In this document: piece by piece, positions 11,340 to 24,735 of the stretch
Layout: each line of letters opens with the position of its first letter
How positions within the stretch are numbered: position 1 is the stretch's first letter
DNA from: Alopecurus myosuroides
Taxonomy: Eukaryota > Streptophyta > Magnoliopsida > Poales > Poaceae
DNA: 64,000 bases
Assembly (NCBI GenBank): GCA_028641055.1
Contig: CM054058.1
Location: 235,641,551 to 235,705,550, forward strand
Direction: 5' to 3'
Position numbers and translations under genes: made by a program
Notes under the pieces: generated by a model
The model's database searches: none
Told to the model about the DNA's origin: nothing
The model's input: only the letters and a program-made list of their open reading frames with translations

Positions 11340-12560
11340 GGAAACAAGATTTTTGTCCCACTTTATAAATAAAATACAAACGGCCGAACCGCTATAAGAA
11401 ACCCTCTTACATAGCAGGTAAAAACAAAGACATCCGAGAGGTTAGCGAGAACACTGCACTCTAAGTAGAGCAAGAAAATCAGAGAAGTCACATCTATCAC
11501 AACGCAACCTAGACTACCGAGTAGGAACAAAACCACGCCTCGTAATGAAATGATCGAACGCCGTTGCACCGAACACACAAAGCTAACTCTCGAGAGAGGT
11601 GCCCCCCTGCTCGCTGTAGATCATGGAGCATCGATCCTTCTGGAGGATAGCAAGGACCGAGAACGGTCACAACAAAGTCACGTGTAAGGGATAGGAGACC
11701 AACGAGGTCACCCCATGTTAGAGTCGAAGAAGCTTCACGCCAGGATTAATGCAGTGCTACAAAAGATGTAACTGAGCTCCACGACGATGCCCCCAAGAGG
11801 GTAGCAACGAGTCGCGCTGCTGCCAAGCCCGAATAATCGAACTATGGTTTTCACCCGAGCTCTGATACCGAGAAGGGACACATAACGACGCCAAAATAGG
11901 GATACGACACCCGAAGGCATCGCCATCACCAACGACATAGCGAGGAGCTTTCACTCGGAACCTCACTCGTGCCACCCAGGGGACGCCAAACCAGCCCAAG
12001 GGGAGGACCGCCATAGCCAGCACAAGACCTCTAGATCTAGACCAGGGAGCCACCACCGTTGCAAATCTGCCCGTCGTAGAGCCACCCACGTAGATGCAGA
12101 TGTCGACGTGCCCAAATGGTGCTGACGAAAAGCAGGCCTTCGTGTCACGCTTCCTTGAAGCCGCACGGGTTGATGTATGCGAACAGGTATGACCGGATCC
12201 CATCCGATCCAGACATCTAGGAGCACCTTGCTTATGTCCGTGTAGACCATCGGTGGAGAATTTCCGGAACTCGGGCCGGTTGACGAGCCTCGGCTCCCCG
12301 AGCTATACTCAAGCACCAGAGGTGGAGGTACATGCGCGCAGAGGAGTTGTCGGCCTCTGTGGTGCACAAATCGGCAACGACCTGATCTAAAGCGGACGGG
12401 TCACGGTCGGCTTGTGGCAGTCAGTTCGAGGATGGCCGGCAGCAGACAGATCGACAAGGTGGACAAGAGACCACTAGGGCCGTAGAATAGGTTATTAAAG
12501 ACGGTCGTCATCGTCCGCCAGAGGGGATATTTTTGTGATGGCGGGGGGCCTCCCGAGTCG
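11340..12560 (-). repeat. GC-rich degenerate repeat, unclassified
   Basis: Composition changes sharply here from the AT-rich flanks. The minus strand carries overlapping short ORFs without domain motifs and ends near 11350 in TTTATAAAGTGGGACAAAAA, which resembles tails of repetitive elements I associate with Triticeae. I find no terminal repeats or target duplication, so the class is open (a LINE-like or captured sequence is possible). Confidence 0.3.
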
Positions 12561-13633
12561 CCCGTGAGGCAATCCGAGAGGCAAGGGTTCCCAGGTCCAA
12601 TCTTAATACAACATATTTTTGTATTATACAGATTTAAAGTTATTGGCGCATTTTCTTATAATTTCAGTCAAACATAAAGACGTTTGACACATCATTCAAT
12701 TATTTTCAAACGAAGTAACTTGTTTATTTTTTAAGAGAGACTTCGGAGTTGCCATTCAACCTTTCACTAAGAAGAAATTTCCTCCCATTCAAACAATAGC
12801 GAGTCCTCGACTTGCAAGGGAAGTAAATTTATACGAAGTGTCACTTCAGCGAGCCTGCATAGTCCCAGTTCAACATTAGACCATGACTGATCATGCACAC
12901 CGAAGACGAGAGGAAGTATTTTCTTCCACGCGGAAGACTCTAACCATGAACAATCGCAGTGAGTTCGATACAAAATAATCCGAATTTGCCACTTCGCGGG
13001 CATGAACTCTTTTAAAAGGTTGCTCACTTGCTCAGAGCACCTGTTACACTTGATCGACTACGCTTACATATTTTACGCCGCGACAGGTTTAAATCCATAA
13101 TCAAAATCCCAGGAATTTAGCACGATGACTTCTGGATGTTTCCGACATAAACTAAGTAAAGAACGCGAGTTCAATTTATAGCGTTTGAAGATTGAAGCTT
13201 TACAACTTTTTAAGTCGTAGATCCAGGATCATTGTTTATCTTTTACGTAATCTTTAACTTCCAAAGTTAGAATGAATCGAAATTCCAATAAATACAAAAA
13301 AAATATACAACTTCAACGCTGGAGATAATGGAGTTTATAATTTTTAAATTCAAATCACCAAAAATTTGAATTGGGGTCTGAGTTTTAAGAACCAATATAT
13401 TAAAAAAATTAACTCTAGTAATTCAAAATTTTGTTGTTACAATTTACTATGCAGATAGAATAGAAAATGAACTATGTATTTTAGGTTCGAATTTTCTAGA
13501 CTATCTGTAAAACATATACGGAGTATATGATAAAGTACAACAGCCAAGACTAAAAGTAACCATCGGTTTTTTCATCAAACTTGATTCATCAACACTACCG
13601 ATGATTCAACAGTGATTCTCTGAAGATTCTGTG
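12561..13633. other. AT-rich intergenic DNA downstream of CLC-e
   Basis: Presumed 3' flank of the CLC-e gene read on the minus strand. No ORF, RNA gene or clear repeat boundary. Confidence 0.4.
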
Positions 13634-16600
13634 TCATCTCTCTTCCCTTTTAATCTCAGATGTGAAAGTGAAAAATTCTCTTGCCGCCAAAGCTCTGAAA
13701 AAGAACATAGCATGGAAGGAAAAAAAACACTGGTTAATTATAGGTTGGAACGCAAATAATTTGTCGCTTTACCAATTACGAACAGTTAAAAGCTAGAAAT
13801 GGAGTTTTCCAAATATTCAACTTTACCTTCGAGCGATGGTGATGCACTCTCTATCTACAAAACCAATCAAGAGTCCACCATCCCGATGATCAAAATGTTC
13901 CGAAACTACAGGAACTTGGTCCACTGCATGGCAATCCATAATCTTTTCAGCAGTAGTAAGTGGCATCTGAGGTGTCACTGACAACATTTTACACCTAACG
14001 GCTCCACAAACATGAGATACCAGATGTTCCTGTACCTGTTTCAGGATTAACAGAAATGTGTACTAAAAATAAGGACCATTGACAACAGGCACTGTATCAA
14101 GTTAGACAAACTTAATATCCTCTGAAAATTACCATTTTACCTCTCAAGAAAATAAGAACCCAACCCATTCCTCTGTTTATTTGAAACCTTTTGAAGTTTA
14201 AAGTAAACATGAATCACAACTTCAGTGCTGATAAATACCTTTCCAGAAGTGTTCATAAATGTGACAAATAGAGCAACCCTATTAGGACTTGGGAAGTGTT
14301 ACCAAGGGACTCCTGTACTAACTCCATCAAACAAGAACCCTACTTCCATAGGAGGACAGGTAGGAAACTAAAAAATATGAGCTGTGGCAAATGGCCATAG
14401 ATGACAGCCCAAGTAATCACTAATCAAGCAATAGACAACATCATCGAACCAAGATAGAAATTATTAGGGTGCTAGAGAGGATTAGAGACTGGGGTATTCT
14501 TTAGCTTAAGACTTTTTAGGTCCTCAGATGATAGTTTGTTAGTTGTTATGTGATGGTTTGCGGGTTGCTTCTTTGATGTATCAGAACTGTATTCTGGCAT
14601 ATGCTTTTGGTTCTGAATCCAGAATAGGCATGTGGAAGCAACTACAACATATGCTAGTTATCTGTAATGTGGTGTACATGGTTATCGTGCCCTTTGGTTC
14701 TGAATCCAGCATAGGCATATGGAAGCAACTTACCTACTCTATTACTTAGGTTATCTGCAATGAAACTGGGGCGGGTTGTGCTCTATTACTTGCAGATATA
14801 TAATAATGGGAAATAAGCGCATAAATAAGACAATGCTATCTTCAGATAAACCAAAACATCGAGGTTATACAAATTGGTACAATGAACCAGTGGAAAATGG
14901 CGGTAATTCTCACCTTGGTTTGCATCCTGGTGGTTTTTGAAGTTTTGCAGAAATCTTGGAAATCCTTGAGTGTTAGCAAGCCTACTAGAGATTTATTGCT
15001 CTCAATTATCATAACAAACGGTTGCTTTTCCGCAAGCATAAGATTTAGTGCCTCGACTGCTGGAGTTTCTACTGAGACAGAAACATATCTAGTTTTCATT
15101 GCCTCGGCAACACTAAGATTTTCCAGCATGCTATCATCTGTGACATCATACACACAAAGCGAGCTTTCAAGTTTACATAAGTCTGCACTAGAATCAACAC
15201 TAGTCACAGAAGTGACTTGTTGGGTTTGGGAGGACATAATTTTCTCCTCTTGGACGGTGTTTGTTTTCTCATCCAAAAGATCCGGATAGCCCTTACTGCT
15301 CGTAGAGAACCTTTGAGGAGAAGCAATCCAAGATGATAGCCCAACAGCACCAAGCAAAGGTAGAACTATACGATAATCCTGTGTAAGCTCAAACAGTAGG
15401 AGGACAGATGTCAGAGGCACCTTGCATACACCAGCAAGAGTAGCTGCCATACCTACCTGCAAAGATTTTTTTAATAAGGAAACAAACATGAACAATAACA
15501 GTATTGATTGCTTAATATCTAAATCAGTGTTACAGAATATAAAAGCACAATTGCCAAAAAGTTAGAACTAGAAACCCGCTGAGCAGTGACTACAAAACAG
15601 CCACAAGCCAATTAAAAAAAACAACCACAAGAGATAGAAATGCCACCACATATGAGTATTATTAACACTACAAGCATACAGAGAGATGTTGAAGTACTCC
15701 CTCTGTTGCATAATGGATGGAAAGGATTGACTTGGCATGGTCTACAAAATTGAACGGTGTTCGTTTCTTTTAAAATATTTGTCGATAACTAGATTAGTCA
15801 TGAGCATATCGAAGTGTTTCAAAATAAGAATCTAACAGTATCACTTTTCTGTAATAAAATAAAACCTGCAATTGAACTAACTGTTGGTCAAAGTTTACAC
15901 AGTTTGATTCTTGAGACGCACTGGTCCTTTCCAAAAAAGCAACAGAAGGAGTAGTTGACGGGAAGAAAGAAGAGACTGCAGAGATGGACATATTACCAGG
16001 CCATATGCTTGAGGTGATGCCACGTCTAGGAAGGGGACATGAAACAGTGCTTCAGAGCCAGTAAATGTGAACCTCATGAACTTCCCATATGACATGCCTG
16101 TAGCTGCACCAATAAAAAGGGATGGTGCATAATAACCCCCAACCAATCCAAAAGCCCTGCACAAAGATGTCGCCAATATTTTTACTCCAATGAGCTGAAC
16201 CAATACAGATGCTGAGAGACCACTTGTAAATGGCCGTGATTCCAGTAAAATATCAACATTCTCAAAGCCCCAGTACAGAACTTCGGGGTATATAAGAGCT
16301 AGAAGACCAACAATAAGGCCACCCAGGGCAGGGGATGCAGCCATTGGTAATCCAGTTGCCTTTTGTAAACTTTCAACTATGTCCATAGTTAGTGCTGTAC
16401 ACCTAGATAGGGTGATTGACACCAAGCCACAAAAGACGCCCAGCAAGAGATATAGAGGAAGTTCTGACATTTATGAAGTCATGTAAATATCTTCATACAT
16501 TCATTCTCTGGAGCACGAAAAACAAAAGGTAAAAAGAAGGTATCATTAAAAGTCACTGTGACCAACCTACCATCGGGAGGATTTTAGTTTGTAGGGGCGT

Positions 16601-19600
16601 TCTATATGGCTATATAAAGGCCAAACAAATTGCAAAACAGCAGATGACTATAGGAGCATCAGGTATCAAGAGAAAAACTTCACAACTGAACCAATTAATG
16701 CAAACTTCAGCTACTTTTTAGAGTTTTTCATTTGGCCTATTTGACTCAAAGTTTTAAACTGTGCTGCTAAATGCATTAGCGCGCTAAAAGGTACCAAAAC
16801 TCTTAAATAGCGCGCTATTGCGGCGATTTAGTGGCGCTGTAGCTTTTTTGGCAGTCGCAGCTAAATGTCTTAGCCCGCTATTTAAAACTTTGATTTGACT
16901 ACTTTAATGGAATCTTTTTAATACAACAATGGACCTGTAATTCGCCAAAAAAAAATGGCCATGTGCGTTCGAGGATGCCTTGCTTTAAAAAAATTGGCGG
17001 AGGGCATGACATGCTTTACTTTGACATATGAAGTTATTTGGAACGTGTTATTCAGCAGGAACAAGTTAAAACAGAAGATAATTCGTCGTAAGAAACTATC
17101 AGCCTAACTGCAACATATTTTATTTTGATATATGAAGTTATTTGGAAAGTGTTATTCAGCATGAATAAGTTAAAACGGAATATAATTCGTCATAAGAAAC
17201 TATGACACCTAACCACAAATATTGCAAGATGTACACTGTACTTATAAGGAGTGCTGATAATCTCAATTAAAGCAAAAACAAAATACCTGTCGGAGAGCGA
17301 AAATCATATTCTGGAACAGTGAAAGCAGGATCAGAACCAAGACCAATCTCTGAAATGACAGATGCTATCACTGCACTTAGGATCACCATAGGTGTTGAGT
17401 TGGAAAGCTGTGAAGAATCCCCAGATGAAGGCCACAAAACAGACTCCACCGCAAAAAAACACCCAGCAACAGCAGCATTGAAACCTAAAATACAAGGAAA
17501 TCACCTGAAATATAAGTAAAATGAAATCAGAAAGCAGAAGACATTGATATTTTTATTTACGTTGACTGTTGGACATGTTGATCATTTCATGGTACTCATA
17601 GCTGGTGAATCTTTCTCAAGAAACCATAACAGGTATATCTGATACTTTCTGCTGCCTGTTGGGTAAAGTTAGGGGATATAGAAACATGTCCCATAAATTC
17701 CACTAACTGATGCAACTAAGTTAAGGCTATCTTTACTCTTATAAAGATCTGAGTTGGTGGCGATCTGTTCACCCTTATGAGATTACCTCTTTAGTTGGCA
17801 TGAAATTAAGTACCTCGATTATCATACATTTTATGTAGTAGACATCGGTATAGTTACGTTTTGATAATTGTTAAGACTAATATACAATTTTAGATAAAAA
17901 TAATATTTTGCAAAAAGCAAAAGACAGATAGCACAGGGGTTCAGGAACTCAAACAATGTACAAAATATCCATCGCAGTGCACGAGCATTTGGCTAGTCAA
18001 CACATAAATATATATAATTAGTTGACTATTACAGTAGACCTACATGGAAACGAGAATATATGTGGGGAAATTTATCTATAGAGAACTGGAATTCAGATGA
18101 TGAAATGTCCCGTTGGTTCAAAATTTTAGAATAAACAAGATGAAATCAAGTAAATTATCACATGCTTACATGGTTACTCAATCGTCAATCCATCATATCT
18201 ATTGCAGAAACCTTGCGAGAAAATATATAAACAATAAGGGATCTAAAATTTACCCGATGCAATCCCAGCTGCTGACCCAGCTGCCACAAGAGACATTTTT
18301 TTCCCGCCTTCCCACCCAAACACATTTCCAAATCCTTTCGCTATGGCTGAACCTATCTCTACACTGGGTCCCTCAGGCCCCAGAGAGTTGCCAGTTCCGA
18401 GTGTGAAAGATGCCGCCACTGCTTTCAAAAATGGCCTAAACACACCCTTTATACTAGATCCAGTGCCATCTGAGTTCGTTTTTATAGAACTTCGGAGTGT
18501 ATTCAACCCTCCAACTATGATGCCTCCACTGACTGGAACAAGTATAACCCTCTGCCAAATTTCACCAGTGGGTTCCTCCCTCAGCCAAGAAGCACCTCGC
18601 AACGGTATGCCATCCCAAAGAAGGTCACGTATTTCATGAACCTGTGAAAAATTAATACAAATTAACATCTCAAGCAGCAATAACAGATGCTTAAACTAGA
18701 AGTATGAATTTAACACTGACTACCATTGGTAGCAAATGCACCCAAGATTCCCAATCTTTTCAAATTGTATCATTAGGCATGACATGTGCAGCTTCAGGTC
18801 CATCTATATTTTGATGAACACCTACAGCATCCGTAATTGGACCCTTACCAATGATGGGGTGGCACATCCTGTACCGCGACATAACATACCGCAGTGATAA
18901 ACTGAATCTTTGAGCCTAAGACCACGTTTGCCAGGCACCATCGATCAGATAGATGGTAGGAGAGGACACTAGAGGGAAATGCGTGAGAAAAATCAGAGAA
19001 AGTGGGGTTTGGAGTTATCTTGCATGGTGTTTTCATTGGCACGGCTCCTTCTCATATATATGAGGCACTCTAAATGGATACTGTGACCCAACTTTCAAAC
19101 AATTTAAAATTCAGAATTCAACACCTATAGGTTTATGGTCTTAAGCCATAGCAAGCCATCAAATTGCTGTGACAAATTCACGAAAACGTCACCTAGCTGC
19201 AATGGTGGATCCACAGCAGCCCAACCAGGTGCACGGGACACCGGGAAGAAAAAAATTCCTTTGTCAAATAGCAATTTTTTTACTACATATGCACCCCCCA
19301 AAAAATGTTTTAAATGTGTTGTGCTACCATGGGTGCATCCTGGTTCCAAATGTTCTAGCTCCACCACTGCCTAGCTGTGTCAGTGCCATCTTGATCTAGG
19401 ACATGGTTGCTTCCAAGCTAGTAGGTGGCTAGGCCCACCAGACTCGGCATCGTGTCCCAGCTAGACACGGCTACTCGTGCAGCCTGCTCTTTGTCATCTG
19501 AACATGACATGGGACTATCCTAAATTTGTGTTGAAAGAAGTAGCTAGACTTCTGTAATTAACCCTGTGAGCTATATGTTGAAGAAATGAGCGCAATGCTT

Positions 19601-20875
19601 CTGAGTCTGACTATTTGTGCATTCATATATTCAGCATCAACCATCAATGTCCATCCAACCATATGAACACAAATCTAATCAAGCTAGAACTTTGTATGAG
19701 TAATTGATTCATGGATACATTAAGTTCAGTTATTTGATTGATGCAGGTAGCTGAGCTATAACGCGTGCTGCTGATTTCCTTCCAAAACATAGCTTCTGGT
19801 GTGTAACATGGTTGGATCCTTTAAGCTTTTACCGCTTGCTACTCTATAGCTTGTGCAGCAATGACATCCTTTTTTGATAAAGAGGTACTAATAATAATAA
19901 ACCATTTGCAGGCTATCTTCTTATATATTTATTTTATTCCCCTTAAAAAAATGGTTGACGTCGTGGTCCTTATTGGTTACTGCAGTGGCAATAGAAGCAG
20001 GAGCTGACGGGATTTATATCACAGTTAGGATGGCAATTTATTAACAGCATATGCAATGTTCAAGTTTCATTCATGCTTTATCTAACTTTTCATTTTCTTC
20101 GGAGGTCGGGTCCATTTAGCAATAATATTGCAATGCACGTGTAATGAATTTGGATGTGTGCATCTCTGGATGCAGAGGCGGGCGAGAGTTCCCTCTGCCG
20201 TTCCTTACGAAAATTATACTCGCTCCTTCCAAATATACAAGACTCCACATATATTTGGGTTCTCAATTTGACGAAAAAAACATGAGTTGCAATGCCAGAA
20301 CAGATATACAATCAGAGACTTCTTTCGACTAAGAATCCAATGGTATATTTTTGTGGCATATGGATTATGTTGGTCAAATTGACGACCTTTAAATGCGGTT
20401 GGGGCATTGTATATTTGGGAGTAGTTTGTTAAGTTGGCCACAAGTTTCTCTCTAAAAAAAATAGTAGGAGTAACATAGTTTAGCAGTCTACGCCCAGCTA
20501 AATTTTCACGAAGTATCAGTTCGCGCGGATGTCGGAATCAATTTAACATTTTGGAACAATCCAAGTAGAGTGAGTTAGCAAGTGGCTACCGAGAGGTTGA
20601 AGAGGACCACGGCGACGCCGGTGAGAAGGCCGACTAGGCAGGCTGCGAGCGTGACAAGGTCGCGGCCAGGCGCCATCTCCTCCACGGACGCCTTTACCTG
20701 CTGCCCCCCGCCGAGCCTCGGCTTCCTCGTCCGCCGCTCCGCATCGAATCCGAAGGCGCAGGCGGTTACCGGGCAGCAAGGGGCGGACCGCGGCGCGGAA
20801 TAGACACAGAGGAGGCGGATACGCGGACGAGGCAAGTAGGAGACGCAGGGAGCTCGGGGTCGCTACTGGCGCCAT
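13634..20875 (-). CDS. CLC-e: CLC-e type chloride channel/transporter, 7 exons
   Basis: Exons by GT-AG junctions and continuous frame: 20875-20590, 18641-18254, 17484-17287, 16463-15997, 15456-14914, 14035-13827, 13694-13634 (TGA 13634-13636). Predicted length is about 716 aa, close to plant CLC-e. Residues 1-95 start MAPVATPSSLRLL and look like a chloroplast transit peptide (RIRCGA near the end). The voltage-gated ClC domain follows, with LGPEGPSVEIG (gating Glu near residue 185), ELPLYLLLG, YPEVLYWGF, GLVGGYYAPSLFIGAA and KVPLTSVLLLFELTQDYRI. Two CBS domains close the protein: VAEAMKTRYV..VGLLTLKDF and the last two exons (MPLTTAEKIMD..GLLIGFVDREC). The PEVLYWGF and LSRCT motifs fit CLC-e (thylakoid) better than CLC-f. 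Exon 1 needs a one-base correction in a G6 run (20704-20709) to join the transit-peptide frame to the ClC frame. Anion transport is inferred from family. Confidence 0.88.
14605..14730. repeat. Direct repeat in CLC-e intron 5
   Basis: The stretch CTTTGGTTCTGAATCCAG.ATAGGCAT.TGGAAGCAACT occurs twice, near 14605 and 14692, about 88 bp apart, with two or so substitutions. Confidence 0.7.
15697..15951. mobile_element. Stowaway-type MITE in CLC-e intron 4
   Basis: 255 bp between TA dinucleotides (15695-15696 and 15952-15953). Left end CTCCCTCTGTTGC, right end GCAACAGAAGGAG (inverted, one mismatch). It lies only about 45 bp from the donor of exon 4. Confidence 0.78.
16747..16892. mobile_element. 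hAT-type MITE in CLC-e intron 3
   Basis: 146 bp with inverted ends CAAAGTTTTAAA and TTTAAAACTTTG and a perfect 8-bp flanking duplication ATTTGACT (16739-16746 and 16893-16900). The 8-bp duplication and short TIR fit hAT. The inside is rich in GCGC palindromes such as TAGCGCGCTA. Confidence 0.85.
17018..17205. repeat. Two-copy tandem repeat in CLC-e intron 3
   Basis: An approximately 100-bp unit (ATGAAGTTATTTGGAA.GTGTTATTCAGCA ... ATAATTCGTC.TAAGAAACTAT) is present twice in tandem, copies a few substitutions apart. Confidence 0.75.
20219..20421. mobile_element. Stowaway-type MITE in CLC-e intron 1
   Basis: 203 bp flanked by TA (20217-20218 and 20422-20423). Left end CTCGCTCCTTCCAAATATACAA, right end the reverse complement of CTCCCAAATATACAA. 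The inside is AT-rich and non-coding. Confidence 0.72.
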
Positions 20876-21699
20876 GGATTCGGATTGCGGGAACTGGTAG
20901 CGGGATTGGCAACCGACTATCTCATCTCCACTACCACTATTGCCTGGTGAGGGCTCTGCAGAGCGCTGCTGGTCTATAGACAGTGCAGGGCATCAAGGCA
21001 ATCAGGCAAAGCGCCTCCGGGGGTGTCGTTGGCCTTTCCGGACGGAAGTGGCCGTTTTCTCCTAGTTTTAGTCTATTCCCTCTCGTGGACATGAATCAGC
21101 CAAGTGTTCTGTTATCCCCTCTTCCTTTCCCTCTCTCGATTTTGCTGTGCCCTCGGCCTATCGGTTATGTCACTCCACTTAAGCAGTCGATTATACTTCA
21201 TTTTAATTTACAATCGATCATATATACTATGATATATCTATCTTTAGTTAACAATAAAAATAATACACCATTTCAATTTATGCGAATAATTTCAAGTTTC
21301 TAAGCCTAATATACCAGGCGAAATGGCACACTTGCCTATATAGAATGAGTGATTCAAGGGTGGCTATTTGATTCACGCGAAATACCAACGAGAAGCAGAA
21401 GGTATTGATAAATAGTTTTGAGCAAAATTTCACCGTAAACACTAGAGAGCAAAATGGTTAGAGATTTTTATAATAGCAAACGAAGCAATAATAAGTAAAT
21501 AACAGTAAAAGTAAATAGTCGCTGCAAGTGGCACGATTTTTTTTAGCACAATGGACAAACTAGTGGTGTTTCTTATAATGACTCAAACGTTCCCGAGCAC
21601 ACACAGGGGGGATTCGTCAAATTATTTTATCACACGCCGTTGATTAATCTTTATCGCTTTGGTAAGTGTTATGTGGGTAGACCTATGTTAGTCCACCGT
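20876..21699. other. Upstream flank of CLC-e and AT-rich intergenic DNA
   Basis: The first few hundred bases presumably include the CLC-e promoter (minus strand). No clear TATA box could be fixed. The rest is AT-rich with no supportable ORF. Confidence 0.35.
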
Positions 21700-22100
21700 C
21701 TCATCCAAGACAAATCAACACTTACGATTACACTACTTGCAAGCGTCTGCAACTATAAGATAGTAATTAAGAAATAAATCTAACTGTAGCAATAAACTCT
21801 TGGTATCTACTACTCTCTTATGTAAAGTCTTGCGAACTGTCATTCCAGCAAACTTCCATAAGCAATTTAATACACAATGCATTCGTCTAGGACCATAAAG
21901 GTGAAGTGTTATGTAGTCGACGTTCACATAACACCACTATAGAAATTAGGGATGTGGTTTGTTTACATACCACACGTGTATCAATGTTTTCGCTTAATAT
22001 AGTTATAGCATGGTATAAAACATATCATGAACATATGAGAAATGATAATAAAAACATTTTTATTAATTGCCTCTAGGGCATATCTCCTTCACATGTAGAA
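21700..22100 (-). repeat. Copia (Angela/BARE-like) LTR start, reverse oriented
   Basis: On the minus strand the block begins TGAAGGAGATATGCCCTAGAGG, a sequence I recognise as close to the start of Angela/BARE/WIS-type Triticeae LTRs, and continues AT-rich. No matching partner LTR or target duplication was found. Ends are approximate. Confidence 0.4.
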
Positions 22101-22599
22101 ATTACGTCAAAACATATAGACTGCTATCCAGCATGCATCTATAACTACTAATCCACCTTGAGTGTGTTTCTATGCTTGCCACTCGCTGGTATTAAGTTGC
22201 TAAAATCAACGGAAAATTACATTAAGATTAATACATAATGTAACAAATATTTATGATCATAAATAGAATAACACATCGTTGTTTTACCCTTAAGAAATAA
22301 CACATTCTTGGTCTTAGTCATTGTTGTCACTCGAGCCTAGACACGAAGGAGGCATGAACCTACTATCTAGCACAAAACTCTTTCTTGGAGATGCATGTAA
22401 TCACTTGTCCAAAGCAACCACACACACTGGAGAGCATAAAATAAAACAATAGAACATTCATACAATAATAGTAACAAAATAATAAGAAACATGAACAATT
22501 TGATCATAACTTCACAATTCATAGGATCCCAGCAAATACAACATGTAGCAATTACATAACGGTGATCTTAATCATTTTAGGCAGATCACGAGATCTAAA

Positions 22600-23200
22600 C
22601 ATGGTAGCATAAGCAGAAGGAACAACTATCTAGCTACTGTTATGGACCCGTAGTCCAAGGATGAACTACTCACGCATCACTCCAGAGGCAATCATGGCGA
22701 CGAAGAAGCCTCCGATGATGATTCCCCCTTCCAACAGGGTGCTGGAGTAAGACTCCAGAAGCCATAGGTTGGACTTTCGAGGCAACTATGGCTCTATATC
22801 TGTTTCGTGGAAAATAATCACCGCTTCGATGTTTTTAGGTCAAAGGGAACTTATAGGCGAAGGGAGGTCCATGGAGGAGCCCTTGTGGGCCCTGACGACC
22901 TGAGGGCATGGGTCTAGTTGGTGCCGCTCCCCCAATCCGCTGGTCACCTAGTGGCTCTCCTCCGGGGGATTTTTGGATCCGTCTTCGTTTCATGAAAAAA
23001 ATAAGGTTTTCTATCCTTTCCTAGATTTTTCTCAGATTTTTTCTGCGGGGATTTTCTGAAATACAAAAAAGCACAAAGCATAAACTGACACTTGACATCT
23101 TGTCAATAGGTTAATCAGGAAAATTCCTTAAAATGATACGTTTTTAAGGTATAAAGGACCCGCGCGTCCTATCATCGTGACACCCCGGTTGGTCGGTGTC
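22600..23200 (-). repeat. Degenerate LTR-like sequence, reverse oriented
   Basis: It contains GGCGACGAAGAAGCCTCCGATG and, near 23090, GACACTTGACATC.TGTCAATAGGTTAATC, a pattern I associate with the long LTRs of a common Triticeae gypsy group read backwards. No pol sequence is attached and ends are unclear. Confidence 0.35.
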
Positions 23201-23699
23201 TACATGTCACTGGTTGCAATTTTACTAGTCACATCTTTAGCCCTAGTTTAAAACTATATGGGCCTTTGGATTTGCAAGAATTACTCTTATTTTATTTGAG
23301 AATACCACAAAAGAGCTTATTCACATACTTTGAGGAGAGCCTCCAACCTTAACATAACGTTATGAAGTATAGCATTATCTCACACTTCCCCAAATAGAGG
23401 GAATACATGGAGTGATCAAAATAAATGATGGCTGCATCCCAACAACATGGATGTTAGAACTTAGAAGTGATCACTCTAGATCAAGAAGAATTCTCAAGAT
23501 TTTTTTTTGAAACATACAAGAACTCTGACCTACACCGGTCTGCTAGTAATTAAGTTATAACCACGGCTTATCTCCTACACCACCTCATATTACTAACTGG
23601 ATCACACTATTCTAAGAGGAACAAGCTTTGAACACTTAACTAAGCACACATCCACGAGGGTCCAAGGACCTGTATTACGCAACTCAATATGAGCAGTCA
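23201..23699. other. Intergenic, nothing recognised
   Basis: AT-rich sequence without ORF, terminal repeat or RNA feature that I can support. Confidence 0.4.
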
Positions 23700-24735
23700 A
23701 AAATCCATTGCTTTCTAGTGGAAGCAGCACAAGTCATGATGGAGAATTACATCTTAGAACACCACTTGAATGTTCCTTGCGACAATTGTTTACTTATCTT
23801 TGGCACAACTTTTCTGGACTTGGTCAAGAAAATGTGAGTGATTCAGCTAATACGTCCAACCGAGACTTGTTGATTTACATGTCGGGTAGCCAATAAATTA
23901 ACTTAGATTTACTTTTGTCTTTCATTTTTAGTAACAAGAGACGTGATATGCTTAGTTCTTTTGGTTGTTGTATGCAGCTATTATTTTCATTAGAATGCAT
24001 AAGTCCAAACAGTACAACAAATTATACAAGTTGAGGGGATGGTCTTCTACCGAGAAAGGTTGTTGGGATGTATTTTGTCTACCCTGTGATTTTGCACAAG
24101 TAAATTTCTATAGCTAAGAAATTGACTAAAATTGCACTGTTCTTGCATCAGTTAAATAATAAGTTTTAAACAGTAACAAATAAACAAGTCATTATCGATA
24201 TCCCATGCATATTCATCTCGACCATCATGTATGGGTTAAAAGTCCCGATTGGCTTGGACTAGGAAGTTGATAATTTCATCTTGTATATGTTTTTCATGTT
24301 CTACACTCTCATGTAGTTAACATTCTGCTAGATGATGACAATCACCATGACGCTAATTAACGAGATTGGTGTTATACTATCAACTGTATGCTATGTTGTA
24401 TGGAATATCTTTGCTGGTTTCTTGATCTCTCAACCGCCAAGTGTGCGTGCTTATGTAACACATGGCCGGCTCTCAGAGGATGCCAACATGGTAGAGATGG
24501 TATGTGCATCCATGACCGCTTGGGATATGTTGTTGTTGGATTCACGCAGCGGAGGGGCTATGCATATGTCGGGGGGCCACCGCCCCCTCCCCTGCCTAGA
24601 GATTATTGGAAAGCTTCTTCACTGGATTCACGATTCCTTTTTCTTGGATTTTTTTTACTTCTCCAGCAAGGTCCTCAATTTTCAAAGGCGGTAGGAAAAT
24701 CCTTTCACGGGTTTTCTTTAGATTGTGGTTGAGTA
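23700..24735 (+). repeat. Diverged tandem duplication, unit 1
   Basis: It matches 24963-26136 in the same order: TTGCTTTC..GTGGAAGCAGCACAAGTCATG (23708), TTTTGGTTGTTGTATGCAGC (near 23960), GAGGGGATGGTCTTCTACC (near 24035), ACGAGATTGG (near 24360), GGGGGCCACCGCCCCCTCC (near 24573), then a TTTAG.TTGTGGTTGAGTATGA end. Several short frames (24332-24732) are present but none is conserved between units, so it is not supported as coding. Confidence 0.7.

Noticed and set aside
11735..12367. Minus-strand ORFs of 134-148 aa
   Set aside because: Two overlapping frames of similar length, no motifs, in a repeat-like GC-rich block.
24332..24732. ORFs of 114-120 aa in duplicated unit 1
   Set aside because: Neither frame is preserved in the second unit.
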